Source: JAJXZJ01 sp050012855 (GTDB lineage: Bacteria > Verrucomicrobiota > Verrucomicrobiia > Limisphaerales > J093). From it: a stretch of 64,000 bases of DNA. The notes under the pieces were generated by a model. The model was not told the DNA's origin. It was given only the letters and a program-made list of their open reading frames with translations, and did no database searches. Shown here one piece after another: positions 42,794 to 52,295 of the stretch. The DNA is taken from positions 152,731 through 216,730 of the forward strand of contig JBEKGJ010000001.1 in NCBI GenBank assembly GCA_050012855.1. The letters run 5' to 3'. Each line of letters begins with the position of its first letter. The first letter of the stretch is position 1. A program made the translations under genes and the position numbers.

Positions 42794-45700
42794 TCAACCG
42801 CCACCGATGCGCGCCAGATCGCGCACGTTGGCTTCGAAGGCGGCCATCCAGGCCTCGTCACCGGTCAAACCGGACTCGGTCACCAGTTTCATCGCCTGCA
42901 ACACGCGCTTGTAGTCCTTCGGCATCACCTTGACGAACTTGCCGACGTACTCGTCCCAGAGGACCAGGAGGCGCAGCGCGCGCTGGCTGCGGGTGTACTC
43001 GGCGTGCCGCTGGATGAGGTTGCGCACGTACTCGATTTCCTCGCGGTCCTCGAGCTTTTCCAGGCCCACCATCTGCTGGTTGCAGCGGCGCGGGAAGTCG
43101 CCCGCCTCGTCGAGCACGTAGGCGACGCCGCCGGACATGCCCGCCGCAAAGTTCCGGCCGGTCGGACCGATCACCACGACGTGGCCGCCGGTCATGTACT
43201 CGCACCCGTGGTCGCCGACGGCCTCCACCACCGCGTCCAGGCCGCTGTTGCGGACGCAGAAACGTTCGCCGGCCATGCCGCGGATGTAGGCCTCGCCGCT
43301 GGTCGCGCCGTAGAAGGCCACGTTGCCGATCAGGATGTTCTCCTCCGGCACGAACGTGGAACCCGCCGGCGGATAGACGATGATCCGGCCACCGGAAAGG
43401 CCCTTGCCGAGGTAATCGTTGGCGTCACCCTCCAAAACGAAGGTCATGCCTTTCGGGATGAACGCGCCGAAGCTCTGTCCCGCCGAGCCCCTGAAATGAA
43501 TACGAATCGTGTCGTCGGGGAGACCTTCCGGTCCATAACGGCGGGTGATCTCGCTCCCGGTGATGGTGCCGACCACACGGTTGACGTTGCGAATGGGCAA
43601 CTCGGCGCGCACCCGCTCCTGGCGGGCGATGGCCGGTTCACAGAGCGCCAGCAGCGTCTTCTTGTCGAGCGATTCTTTCAGGCCATGGTCCTGGGCAATC
43701 TGGCAGTAACGACCCACGTCGGCCGCCACTTTCGGCTGGTGGAAGATGTTCGAGAAATCCAGTCCCTTGGCCTTCCAATGATCCACGGCCAGCTTCGGTT
43801 CGAGCGCGTCGGTACGGCCGATCATTTCGTTGATGGTGCGGAAGCCGAGCCGGGCCATCCATTCGCGGACCTCCTGGGCGACGAACGTCATGAAGTTGAC
43901 CACATGCTCGGGTTTGCCGGCGAACTGCTGGCGCAGGCGCGGATCCTGGGTGGCCACGCCCACGGGGCAGGTGTTCAGGTGGCAGACCCGCATCAGGATG
44001 CAGCCCATCGAAACCAGCGGGGCGGTGGCAAAACCGAATTCCTCGGCGCCGAGGAGCGCGGCAATGATCACGTCGCGGCCGGTCTTCAACTGGCCGTCGG
44101 TCTCCACCACGATGCGGCTGCGGAGATTGTTCAGGACCAGCGTCTGGTGCGTTTCCGCCAGCCCCAGTTCCCACGGCAGGCCCGCGTGCTTGATGCTGGT
44201 CTGTGGCGACGCCCCCGTGCCGCCGTCGAAGCCGCTGATCAGCACGACATCGGCATGGGCCTTGGCGACGCCCGCGGCGATGGTTCCCACGCCCACCTCG
44301 GAAACCAGCTTGACGCTGATCCGCGCGTGTTCGTTGGCATTCTTCAAATCGTGAATCAGCTCCGCCAGGTCCTCGATCGAATAGATGTCGTGGTGCGGCG
44401 GCGGCGAGATCAGGCCCACCCCCGGCGTCGAATGCCGGACCTTGGCGATCCAGGGATAAACCTTGGCGCCGGGCAACTGGCCGCCCTCGCCGGGCTTGGC
44501 GCCCTGCGCCATTTTGATTTGCAGTTCGCGGGCGTTGACCAGGTAGTAGCTCGTGACCCCGAACCGGCCGGAGGCCACCTGCTTGATGGCGGAGTTCTTG
44601 GAATCGCCCCGCTCGTTGGCCCACGTGTAACGGTTTGGATCTTCGCCGCCCTCGCCGGTGTTGCTCTTGCCGCCGATGCGGTTCATGGCGATCGCGAGCG
44701 TCTCGTGCGCCTCCTGGCTGATCGAGCCGTAGCTCATGGCGCCGCTCTTGAAGCGCTTCATGATGGATTCCACCGGCTCGACTTCCTTGATCGGCACCGG
44801 CGGGCGCGCTTTGAAGACGAACAGGCTGCGCAGCGTGGCGTAATGCTGTGACTGGTCGTCAATCAGCTTCGAGTACTGCTTGAACAGGTCATAGCGCCCG
44901 GCCCGCACCGCCTTTTGCAGGGCGTGGACGGACTCCGGGTTGAACAGGTGGAACTCGCCATCCTGCCGCCACTGATAAAAACCGCCGGAGTCGAGCACAT
45001 GCCCGTTGACCGACCGGTCCGGAAAGGCGCGGCGGTGCCGGGCCAGCACTTCCGCGGCAATCACGTCCACCCCGATGCCCTCCGCCCGCGACGGGGTCCA
45101 GGTGAAATACTTGTCAATCACCCGCCGGCCCAGGCCAACGGCCTCGAAAATCTGGGCGCCGCGATAGCTCTGGATCGTCGAAATGCCCATCTTGGAACAG
45201 ACCTTGACGACCCCTTTGGTGGCGGCCTTCGCGTAGTTTTTGCAGGCGGTCTTGTGATCCATCCCCTTGAGCAGGCCCTGTCGAATCATGTCGTCGAGCG
45301 TCTCGAAGGCGACATAGGGATTGATGGCGCTGCAGCCATAACCGATCAGCAGCGAGAAGTGGTGCACCTCGCGCGGCTCGCCGGACTCGAGGATCAGGCC
45401 CACCCGGGTCCGCGTGCCGTTCCGGATCAAATGGTGATGCAACCCGGACACCACCAGCAGCGCGGGAATCGGGGCGTTCTCGGCGTCAATGCCGCGATCC
45501 GACAGGATGATGATGTTGACGCCCTCGCCGATGGCGCGGTCGGCCTTGGCGTAGAGCGCGTCCATCGCCTTCTCGAGGCCCAGCGCGCCGTCCGCCGCGC
45601 TGAACAGGATCGGCAGTGTCGTGGATTTGAAGTCGCCCTGGGCCACGTGCCGCAGCTTGGCCAGCTCCTCGTTGGTGAGGATGGGCGTCTTGAGCTTGAT

Positions 45701-47428
45701 GAGGTGACAGCTCTCGGGCACCGGCCTGAGCAGGTTGCGTTCCGAGCCCGTGCAGGTTTCCGTCGAGGTGACGATTTCCTCGCGGATGCAGTCAATCGGC
45801 GGATTTGTGACCTGGGCGAAAAGCTGTTTGAAATAGTTGTAGAGGAGCTGCGGCCGGTCCGAGAGCACCGCCAGCGGCGTGTCCGCGCCCATCGAGCCGA
45901 CGGCCTCGACGCCATCGCGCGCCATCGGCATCAGCACGACGCGCTGATCCTCGAACGTGTAGCCGAAGGCCTGCTGCCGCTGGAGCACGGTTTCGTGGTC
46001 CGGCTCGGGAATGTGGCTCGGCGTCGGCAGTTGTGACAGGTCCACCATGTGTTTGTTCAGCCACTGGCGATAGGGATGCTGCGAGGCGACCTGGTGCTTG
46101 ATCTCCTCGTCGGAGATGATGCGACCCTCCTCCGTGTCCACGAGAAACATGCGGCCCGGTTGCAGGCGACCCTTCGACAGCACCCGGTCGGGCGGGATGT
46201 CGAGCACGCCCACCTCCGAGGCCATCACCACCAGGTCATCCTTGGTGACGTAATAGCGCGACGGGCGCAGGCCGTTGCGATCGAGCACCGCGCCGATGCG
46301 GAGGCCGTCGGTGAAGGCGATCGAGGCGGGGCCGTCCCATGGTTCCATCAGGCACGAGTGATATTCGTAGAAGGCCTTCTTCTCGTCGCTCATCGTCTCG
46401 TGGTTGGTCCACGGCTCGGGGATCATCATCATCACCGCGTGCGGAAGCGAGCGGCCGGCGAGCACGAGCAGTTCGAGGCAGTTGTCGAACATGGCCGAGT
46501 CGCTGCCGTTCGTGTTGATGATCGGCAGGATCGTCTTGATGTCGTCGCTGAACAGGTCGGATTTGAACATCGCCTCGCGGGCGTGCATCCAGTTGATGTT
46601 GCCGCGAAGGGTGTTGATCTCGCCATTGTGCGCGACGTAACGATATGGATGCCCGCGCTCCCAGCTCGGGAACGTGTTCGTGCTGAACCGCGAGTGCACC
46701 AGTGCCAGGGCGCTGTCCACCGCCGGGTCGTTCAAGTCCGGGTAATACTGCGGCAACTGCTCGGACATGAGCATGCCCTTATAGACCATCGTCTTGTAGG
46801 ACAGGCTCGCCATATACCAGTAATGGCTGCCCTTGAGGCCCGAGTTGCGGATTTCGGTGACGGCCCGCTTGCGAATGACGAACAGCTTCCGCTCGAAGGT
46901 CTGGTCGTCCGCGAGGTTGGGATTGCGCCGGACGAACACCTGCCGCATGAACGGCTCCGACGCCTTGGCGGTGGCGCCGATCATCGAATTGTCGGTCGGC
47001 ACCGTGCGCCAGCCGATCACCTCCTGGCCTTCCTCGGCGACGATGACTTCGAACAGGCGCTCGCAGTTCCGGCGCTGGTCCGGTTCGGGCGGCAGGAACA
47101 GCATGCCCACGCCGTATTGCCGCGGGCGCGGCAGACGGATGCCGGCCTCCTCGCAGGCCTTCTGCAGGAACTTGTGCGGCATCTGAATCAGGATGCCCGC
47201 GCCGTCGCCCGTGTTCGCCTCGCAACCGCAGGCGCCGCGGTGGTTCAGGTTGAGCAACACCTGCAATCCCTGGCGGATGATCTCGTGCGAACGCCGGCCC
47301 TTGACGTTGACCACAAAGCCGACGCCGCAGGCGTCATGCTCAAATTGCGGGTCGTAAAGCCCCTGCTTCGGCGGCAGGCCGGTCGGAACCGGCCCGCCGG
47401 GAGGCGGGGCTGTCGTTGCGTTGCTCAT
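42794..47428 (-). CDS. gltB: Glutamate synthase large subunit
   Basis: The 1544-residue large subunit. The start at 47428 gives a 33-residue leader before the N-terminal nucleophile Cys34 of the glutamine amidotransferase domain (FEHDACGVGFVVN), implying cleavage of a propeptide. Glutaminase region HSRFSTNTFPSWERGHPYRY about 250; central domain; FMN/glutamate synthase barrel with GEGGEDPNRYTW and PGEGGQLPGAKVYPWIAKVR; the 3Fe-4S cluster CHLNTCPVGVATQ (about 1148-1160); and the C-terminal beta-helix domain with repeating Gly motifs. All active-site landmarks are intact. The leader and intergenic region upstream contain repeats; no riboswitch was seen. Confidence 0.96.
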   Translation of the reverse strand: MSNATTAPPPGGPVPTGLPPKQGLYDPQFEHDACGVGFVVNVKGRRSHEIIRQGLQVLLNLNHRGACGCEANTGDGAGILIQMPHKFLQKACEEAGIRLPRPRQYGVGMLFLPPEPDQRRNCERLFEVIVAEEGQEVIGWRTVPTDNSMIGATAKASEPFMRQVFVRRNPNLADDQTFERKLFVIRKRAVTEIRNSGLKGSHYWYMASLSYKTMVYKGMLMSEQLPQYYPDLNDPAVDSALALVHSRFSTNTFPSWERGHPYRYVAHNGEINTLRGNINWMHAREAMFKSDLFSDDIKTILPIINTNGSDSAMFDNCLELLVLAGRSLPHAVMMMIPEPWTNHETMSDEKKAFYEYHSCLMEPWDGPASIAFTDGLRIGAVLDRNGLRPSRYYVTKDDLVVMASEVGVLDIPPDRVLSKGRLQPGRMFLVDTEEGRIISDEEIKHQVASQHPYRQWLNKHMVDLSQLPTPSHIPEPDHETVLQRQQAFGYTFEDQRVVLMPMARDGVEAVGSMGADTPLAVLSDRPQLLYNYFKQLFAQVTNPPIDCIREEIVTSTETCTGSERNLLRPVPESCHLIKLKTPILTNEELAKLRHVAQGDFKSTTLPILFSAADGALGLEKAMDALYAKADRAIGEGVNIIILSDRGIDAENAPIPALLVVSGLHHHLIRNGTRTRVGLILESGEPREVHHFSLLIGYGCSAINPYVAFETLDDMIRQGLLKGMDHKTACKNYAKAATKGVVKVCSKMGISTIQSYRGAQIFEAVGLGRRVIDKYFTWTPSRAEGIGVDVIAAEVLARHRRAFPDRSVNGHVLDSGGFYQWRQDGEFHLFNPESVHALQKAVRAGRYDLFKQYSKLIDDQSQHYATLRSLFVFKARPPVPIKEVEPVESIMKRFKSGAMSYGSISQEAHETLAIAMNRIGGKSNTGEGGEDPNRYTWANERGDSKNSAIKQVASGRFGVTSYYLVNARELQIKMAQGAKPGEGGQLPGAKVYPWIAKVRHSTPGVGLISPPPHHDIYSIEDLAELIHDLKNANEHARISVKLVSEVGVGTIAAGVAKAHADVVLISGFDGGTGASPQTSIKHAGLPWELGLAETHQTLVLNNLRSRIVVETDGQLKTGRDVIIAALLGAEEFGFATAPLVSMGCILMRVCHLNTCPVGVATQDPRLRQQFAGKPEHVVNFMTFVAQEVREWMARLGFRTINEMIGRTDALEPKLAVDHWKAKGLDFSNIFHQPKVAADVGRYCQIAQDHGLKESLDKKTLLALCEPAIARQERVRAELPIRNVNRVVGTITGSEITRRYGPEGLPDDTIRIHFRGSAGQSFGAFIPKGMTFVLEGDANDYLGKGLSGGRIIVYPPAGSTFVPEENILIGNVAFYGATSGEAYIRGMAGERFCVRNSGLDAVVEAVGDHGCEYMTGGHVVVIGPTGRNFAAGMSGGVAYVLDEAGDFPRRCNQQMVGLEKLEDREEIEYVRNLIQRHAEYTRSQRALRLLVLWDEYVGKFVKVMPKDYKRVLQAMKLVTESGLTGDEAWMAAFEANVRDLARIGGG

Positions 47429-47594
47429 CGTCGCGATTGGGTTGCTCGGACCCACGATCATCGTGGATAAATTGCGACAGCTTTTACCAAAAGGCCAGGG
47501 CCGCGCAACAGGGCAATCGCAAAATCTTTTTGCGCCGCCCCGCAACGGCCTCGCACACGACCCCGGTTTTGGCAACCCGGACCACGCCTCGGCA

Positions 47595-47752
47595 GTGTCC
47601 GTATTTAGCCGAGTCGGTGGGGCGAGCGTCCTCGCGAGCCGTTCTTCTCCCGCGACTTGCCTCGGTCCTCCTCCGGTCGTTCCGCTCTCAACCATCAACC
47701 ATCAACCTGCCTGCGGCTCGTCGGAGCCTCGCCCCACCAAATTAGGACGTTA
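47595..47752. repeat. Dispersed inverted repeat (gtgtcc...aaattaggac)
   Basis: gtgtccgtattt at the left faces aaattaggacgttac at the right, and inside them ggtggggcgagcgtcctcg (47616 on) pairs with the ggctcgtcggagcctcgccc region (to 47738). The centre includes caaccatcaaccatcaac, the same short unit that is inserted in thiE. Bases 47429-47594 upstream of it show no gene. Confidence 0.65.
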
Positions 47753-47850
47753 CCAGGCCTCCCACCGGTTTTCCACCCGCCCCGGCCAACGCTCGCGCCG
47801 GCCGGGCCTTTCCCCGCCGCCGCCGTTGACCCTCCCCATGAACCTACGGT

Positions 47851-47900
47851 TTGGAGTTCCGCGTTTACGCGGCTCGAACCGCCTGAAGGCGGAACTCCAA
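47851..47900. repeat. REP palindrome (ggagttccgc family)
   Basis: ttggagttccgcgtttacg opposes cctgaaggcggaactccaa. The unit is itself enclosed by catgaacct and aggttcatg (47837 and 47928). A second copy (ggagctccgccttcaggcgg, then ccggctgaagccggcactcc) lies at 55391-55436. Confidence 0.7.
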
Positions 47901-47925
47901 GCCCAACCGCCGACCAGCCTATCAG

Positions 47926-48167
47926 GTTCATGGTCCGTGAGCAGGTCCAAACGGAACCGGAAACTCCCCTCCAAGCGGTGGCGGGACCTCATCCTGCGCG
48001 TCTGGCATCTGGACCCGCTGCGCTGTCCGAACTGCCAAAGTCCGATGCGCGTCATCGCGGTGATTGATGACCCGCAGGTCACCGAGAAGATTCTGCGCCA
48101 TCTCGGCGCCTGGCACCACCCTGAAGGGGTCGTGAAGGGGTCGGTTCTTATAATTGACAGTGAGTAA
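47926..48167 (+). pseudogene. C-terminal remnant of an IS91-type transposase
   Basis: The frame reads KRWRDLILRVWHLDPLRCPN, then CQSPMRVIAVIDDPQVTEKI and LRHLGAWHHPEG before running into the RAYT element left end (GVVKGSVLIIDSE). The CPxCxxPMRVIAVIDDPxVxEKILxHLG ending is that of IS91/Y2-type transposases. The N-terminal and catalytic parts are absent and a REP palindrome interrupts the upstream DNA. Confidence 0.6.
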
Positions 48168-49193
48168 TGGCCGGAGTAGCTTGCAGTCGTTGTCAGGATG
48201 AACTGACCATTATGCCCAGACCGCTGCGAGTCGAGTTTGCCGGCGCCCTCTACCATCTGATGAGCCGGGGAGACCATCGGGAAGCGATCTTCCTGGATGA
48301 CGAGGATCGCCAGACCTTCCTCCGCACCCTGGGCGAAGCCTGCGAGAAGACCGGCTGGCAGGTCCATGCCTACTGCCTCATGGGAAATCACTTTCACCTG
48401 GTGACCGAGACGCCGCAGCCGAATCTGGTGGCGGGCATGAAGTGGTTCCTAGGCACCTACACCGGACGCTTCAACCGCCGGCACCAGTTCTTCGGGCATC
48501 TCTTCAGCGGACGCTACAAATCGGTGGTGGTTGACGAGCGCACGGCGGGGTATTTGCGAACGGCTTGTGATTATGTGCATCTGAACCCGGTGCGGGCGGG
48601 GTTGGTGCCAGCGGACGCACGGTTGTCAGCTTATCGGTGGAGCAGCTTCCCGCTCTACGTGTCCCGGCGACGCCGTCCGCCCTGGCTGCGCGTGGACCGC
48701 TTGCTGGGCGAGCACGGGATCCAGGAGGATTCCACCAAGGGTCGCCTCGAGTTCCAGCGTCGGATGGAACAGCGCCGCCGCGAAGGGGAATCACCCGAGA
48801 CGCTGGCCAGCCTGCGCCGGGGATGGCGTCTGGGCGCGGCGGACTTTCTCCAACGCCTGACCGAGAAACTCGGGCGTCGCGGTCAACCCCATGAACAGGC
48901 TCGTGAGCGGCGCGAGACGGACACCGAGCGCGCCAACCAGATCGTCCAGCAAGGCCTGCAAGCCGTGGGGTGGTCGGAAGCGGAATTGGACCGTCACCCG
49001 AAGGGCCATCCGCACAAAGCTGCCCTCGCACTCCGGCTTCGGCGCGAAACCCCGATGACGCGGGCTTGGATCGCCAAGCGATTGCACATCGGCAGCGCCA
49101 GTTACGTTTCGTACCTGCTGGCCAAGCCGCGGTCGCGATCGAAGGACGGCCTCATGCCGATGCGGTGATTGTCGTTTGTGAGAACCGACCCTA
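48136..49193 (+). mobile_element. RAYT element 2 with inverted ends
   Basis: aggggtcggttctta at 48136-48150 and tgagaaccgaccctat at 49179-49194 are inverted, imperfect ends around one transposase gene. The end sequence differs from that of RAYT element 1 (cggttctt in place of cagtccat), so this is a separate lineage. The same ends bound the small element at 52142-52282. Confidence 0.75.
48212..49168 (+). CDS. REP-associated tyrosine transposase (RAYT), second lineage
   Basis: A 318-residue HUH transposase. The ATG at 48212 (MPRPLRVEFAGALYHLMSRG) is preferred over 48167. HUH motif GNHFHLVTETPQ (about 57-68), the Tyr region AGYLRTACDYVHLNPVRAGL (about 112-131) and the family-specific tail (ANQIVQQGLQAVGWSEAELD, ALRLRRETPMTRAWIAKRL) are present. 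It shares PQPNLVAGMKWFLGTYT with the copy at 14.9 kb but differs in the N-terminal strand and tail, so it is not a recent duplicate. It sits immediately after an IS91-type remnant and may have inserted in it. Confidence 0.92.
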   Translation: MPRPLRVEFAGALYHLMSRGDHREAIFLDDEDRQTFLRTLGEACEKTGWQVHAYCLMGNHFHLVTETPQPNLVAGMKWFLGTYTGRFNRRHQFFGHLFSGRYKSVVVDERTAGYLRTACDYVHLNPVRAGLVPADARLSAYRWSSFPLYVSRRRRPPWLRVDRLLGEHGIQEDSTKGRLEFQRRMEQRRREGESPETLASLRRGWRLGAADFLQRLTEKLGRRGQPHEQARERRETDTERANQIVQQGLQAVGWSEAELDRHPKGHPHKAALALRLRRETPMTRAWIAKRLHIGSASYVSYLLAKPRSRSKDGLMPMR

Positions 49194-49455
49194 TTCGGAG
49201 CGTCCAGCGGACCGCCACCCGGTCGCCCCGGTTGCCCGAGCCCTCGAAATAGCGGCCGATCAGCTCCCGGTTCCGCGACCACCGCCCGATTTGGGGCTTG
49301 CGCGACCGCGTGACTATGCGTAATAATAATCGTATCGTACGTAATACTAAAATGGAACCCACGCGAAGTCAGCGCCCGGCCGGTGGTCGCGCCCGGCCGG
49401 CGGTCGCGCCCGGCCTTCGGAAGCATGTCGCCCACGACGGTTCGAGTGAACGGGC

Positions 49456-51966
49456 ATGAAGCACGGCATGAAATCCGCCGGCCTCGCCGCGGTGCTCTGG
49501 TTTGGCCCACGGCTGGCCCACGCGCCCAGCGCGGGGGGAGCGGTGAACGGGTGGCCGGACGGCTTCAACCACCCGGGGCGCGGATGGGACCACCGGTTGG
49601 CGATGGTGGCAGCGGGCCTTGGGGCGGCCCACCCGCGGGGCCGTCTTGTCTGGCGATCGCCGGTCACCTTCGCCGGAGTCATGGGGGTGGGTGGGATTGG
49701 GGGCGTGACCGGCGCGAAGCTGCCGGGATCGCCTGGCGTCGTCGCCTTCGGCTTGGCGTTCCTCGGGGCGATCCGCGGGTGGCTCGCCCGGGGTTTCGCC
49801 ACGGCGCGGCTGATCGGCCTGTGCCTGGCCTGGCTCATTGGCACGTCCGCCCTGGCGCAAGACGCGATGAACGCACCCCCGGGCAACCTCGCGCCGGAAT
49901 CGGCCGAGCGAGGGCCAACCCGGCCCCCGGACATGCTCGTGGTTGTGACCGGGCGCGCTAACAGCATGATTGGGATTGCCGATTCCGCCACGCAAGGCAC
50001 CACCGGCGCGGCGCAACTGGCGGACCGCCCGATTCTGCGCAGCGGCGAAATTCTCGAAACCGTACCCGGCGTCATCATCACCCAGCACGCGGGCGGCGGG
50101 AAGGCGAACCAGTATTTTCTGCGCGGTTTTAATCTGGATCACGGCACGGACTTCGCCGTCTTCCTCGACGACATGCCGCTCAACCTGCCGTCGCACGCGC
50201 ACGGCGAGGGTTACTCCGACATGAACACCGTCATCCCCGAATTGGTGCAGCGCGTGAATTACGAGAAAGGTCCTTATTACGCGGACGTGGGCGATTTTGG
50301 TTCGGCCGGCTCGGCCCATCTCGATTTTTACAAGATGTTGCCGCAGGATTTTGCCACGCTCGAAGCCGGAATGTATGGCTACGAACGCGGCGTCTTCGGC
50401 CTCTCGCAAAAAGTGGGCGCGGGCAACCTCCTTTACGGCGGCGAGGCGTCGCATGACGACGGCCCTTGGACCCGCCCGGATGATTATTGGAAATTCAACG
50501 GCCTTCTGACTTACAGCCAGGGCGATGACGCCAACGGCTTCAGCGTCACCGCGCGCGGCTATCACGGCGAATGGAATTCCAGCGACCAGATTCCCGCCAG
50601 CTTTGGCCAGACGAATTTCTTTGGCGCCATCAATCCGACCGACGGCGGCAATTCGCAGCGTTACAGTGGGCAGGCCGAATGGCATCGCACGGATGCCCAT
50701 TCCGAGACAAAAATCATGGCCTATGGTTATTGCTACGACCTCGATTTGTTTTCCGATTTCACTTACTTCGGGACGGACACCAGCAAGGGCGACCAGTTCG
50801 AGCAGCAGGATAAGCGCTGGGTGGCCGGCCTGGATGCCCGCCATACGATTTTCAGCCAGTGGTCTGGCCACGACGTCGAAAACATCTTCGGCTTGCAAGT
50901 CCGGAACGACTGGATCAACAACGGTCTGTATCAGACGGAAGGTCGCGTGCGCGTGGACAAATTGGATTCCGCCACCGGCGCCACGCTTCCCGCCGACACG
51001 GATGTGAACCATCTTACGGACACGCAAGTCGGTTTTTATGCGGAAAACAAAACTCAATGGGCGGAAAAACTCCGTTCCGTCGCGGCGCTGCGCGGCGACC
51101 TGGACTACTTTGCCGTTACCAGCCTCAGCAATCCGACGAATTCCGGGACGGCCTCCACATTTCTCCCCAGCCCTAAGTTGAGTTTGATTTTCGGGCCGTG
51201 GGCAAAGACGGAAGTTTATGTGCAAGGCGGTTTTGGTTTTCACAGCAACGACGGGCGCGGCGCGACGCAGACCCAGGAGCCGATCTCGGCGGATAATCCC
51301 CACGGGGGACCGACGGCGAGAATCCCCGCCTTGATCCAGACCCGAGGCGCGGAGATCGGCGTGCGCACGCTGGTGGTTTCCAAACTCCAAAGCACCGTTT
51401 CACTGTGGTATCTGCACAGCGATTCCGAACTGATGCAGTCTGGCGACACTGGGGGCACCGTCGCTTCACCCCAGCCGAGCGACCGCTACGGCATTGAGTG
51501 GGCGAACTTCTACACGCTGACCAAGCATCTGTCGCTCGACCTCGATGTGGCGGATTCCATCGCGCGTTTCACTTCGGCGGATGCGGAGGATGCCGCACCC
51601 GGCGGTCCCGGCGGCAATCACGTGCCCGAGGCGGCTGGGGTGGTGATTTCATCGGGCATCACGCTGCATGATTTCCATGGATTTTCCGCGAGCCTCCGGC
51701 TGCGCTACTTTGGCCCGCGCGATTTGACTTCGGATGGCTTGTATCAATCCAGCGAAACCATTTTGCTCAACGCTGAAGCCGGCTACCAAATCAACAAAAC
51801 ATGGCGCATCTCCGCCGAAGTCCTGAACCTGCTTGACCGCCGCGACCACGACATTGATTACGCCTACGAATCTCGCGTGACGCCCACGGCGCAAACGACA
51901 TTTCAAAGTGTTTTTCACCCCGTCGAACCCCTTCAGGTCCGGGTCGGCCTGACCGCGAGATTTTAG
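49456..51966 (+). CDS. Chimera: HupE/UreJ N-terminal fragment fused to a TonB-dependent receptor
   Basis: 836 codons without interruption. Residues 1-115 resemble the first half of HupE/UreJ nickel/cobalt permeases: signal-like start, GFNHPGRGWDHRLAMVAAGL (about 37-56, with the HPxxGxDHxxxM metal motif), then FAGVMGVGGIGGVTGAKLPG and VAFGLAFLGAI. It changes at about residue 110-130 into a second signal-like segment (TARLIGLCLAWLIGTSALAQ). From about 165 on it is a TonB receptor: plug with SGEILETVPGVIITQHAGGG and YFLRGFNLDHGTDFAVFLDD, a 22-strand barrel, and a terminal Phe (RVGLTARF). Bases from about 49960 are less GC-rich. Whether translation starts at 49456 or the receptor is expressed separately is unclear. 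The link suggests nickel, cobalt or related metal uptake. Confidence 0.8.
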   Translation: MKHGMKSAGLAAVLWFGPRLAHAPSAGGAVNGWPDGFNHPGRGWDHRLAMVAAGLGAAHPRGRLVWRSPVTFAGVMGVGGIGGVTGAKLPGSPGVVAFGLAFLGAIRGWLARGFATARLIGLCLAWLIGTSALAQDAMNAPPGNLAPESAERGPTRPPDMLVVVTGRANSMIGIADSATQGTTGAAQLADRPILRSGEILETVPGVIITQHAGGGKANQYFLRGFNLDHGTDFAVFLDDMPLNLPSHAHGEGYSDMNTVIPELVQRVNYEKGPYYADVGDFGSAGSAHLDFYKMLPQDFATLEAGMYGYERGVFGLSQKVGAGNLLYGGEASHDDGPWTRPDDYWKFNGLLTYSQGDDANGFSVTARGYHGEWNSSDQIPASFGQTNFFGAINPTDGGNSQRYSGQAEWHRTDAHSETKIMAYGYCYDLDLFSDFTYFGTDTSKGDQFEQQDKRWVAGLDARHTIFSQWSGHDVENIFGLQVRNDWINNGLYQTEGRVRVDKLDSATGATLPADTDVNHLTDTQVGFYAENKTQWAEKLRSVAALRGDLDYFAVTSLSNPTNSGTASTFLPSPKLSLIFGPWAKTEVYVQGGFGFHSNDGRGATQTQEPISADNPHGGPTARIPALIQTRGAEIGVRTLVVSKLQSTVSLWYLHSDSELMQSGDTGGTVASPQPSDRYGIEWANFYTLTKHLSLDLDVADSIARFTSADAEDAAPGGPGGNHVPEAAGVVISSGITLHDFHGFSASLRLRYFGPRDLTSDGLYQSSETILLNAEAGYQINKTWRISAEVLNLLDRRDHDIDYAYESRVTPTAQTTFQSVFHPVEPLQVRVGLTARF

Positions 51967-52295
51967 TCCAACGGGAAAAACCCCGGCTCTCCCAGGCGGT
52001 CAACAGCGCCATTGCGCGGGCGTGGCAGTTCATGAGCCCGGCGAGCGCGGTTTCTTTGGCGAGCTGCGGGTGCGTTTCCTTGGTCCCCGGCCGTTTGACG
52101 GAATAGGGGTCAATAGGGGTCAATAGGGGTCGGTTCTTAATAGGGGTCGGTTCTTGATATTGGATACTCAAGCGTTTCCAACTGATGTCCCGTGCTGGCC
52201 AGGTACACTGAGAGTTGAGTGACCACCCCTTGCACCGGCATAAAGTCCGGGGAACAGTATCCATTATCAAGAACCGACCCCTCTGCCGTCGGCAG
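51967..52295. other. Gap of 329 bases holding repeats only
   Basis: After the receptor stop, about 110 bases show no frame. Then comes the tandem tract aataggggtc (three copies at 52102-52131 and a fourth at 52140), and the small element described separately. No gene was seen. Confidence 0.6.
52142..52282. mobile_element. Non-autonomous 141-base element with RAYT-2 ends
   Basis: aggggtcggttctt at 52142-52155 and aagaaccgacccct at 52269-52282 are perfect inverted copies matching the ends of the RAYT element at 48.1 kb. Inside lies a diverged copy of repeat A (40165-40260), including the FG-GAP tail (MPVQGVVTQLSVYL on the minus strand). There is no transposase. Confidence 0.7.

Noticed and set aside
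40958..44851. A plus-strand open frame of about 1300 codons opposite gltD and gltB
   Set aside because: It is the antisense of two strongly conserved genes; low-complexity translation (HH, RR, DD tracts) and no motif. High GC yields such frames.
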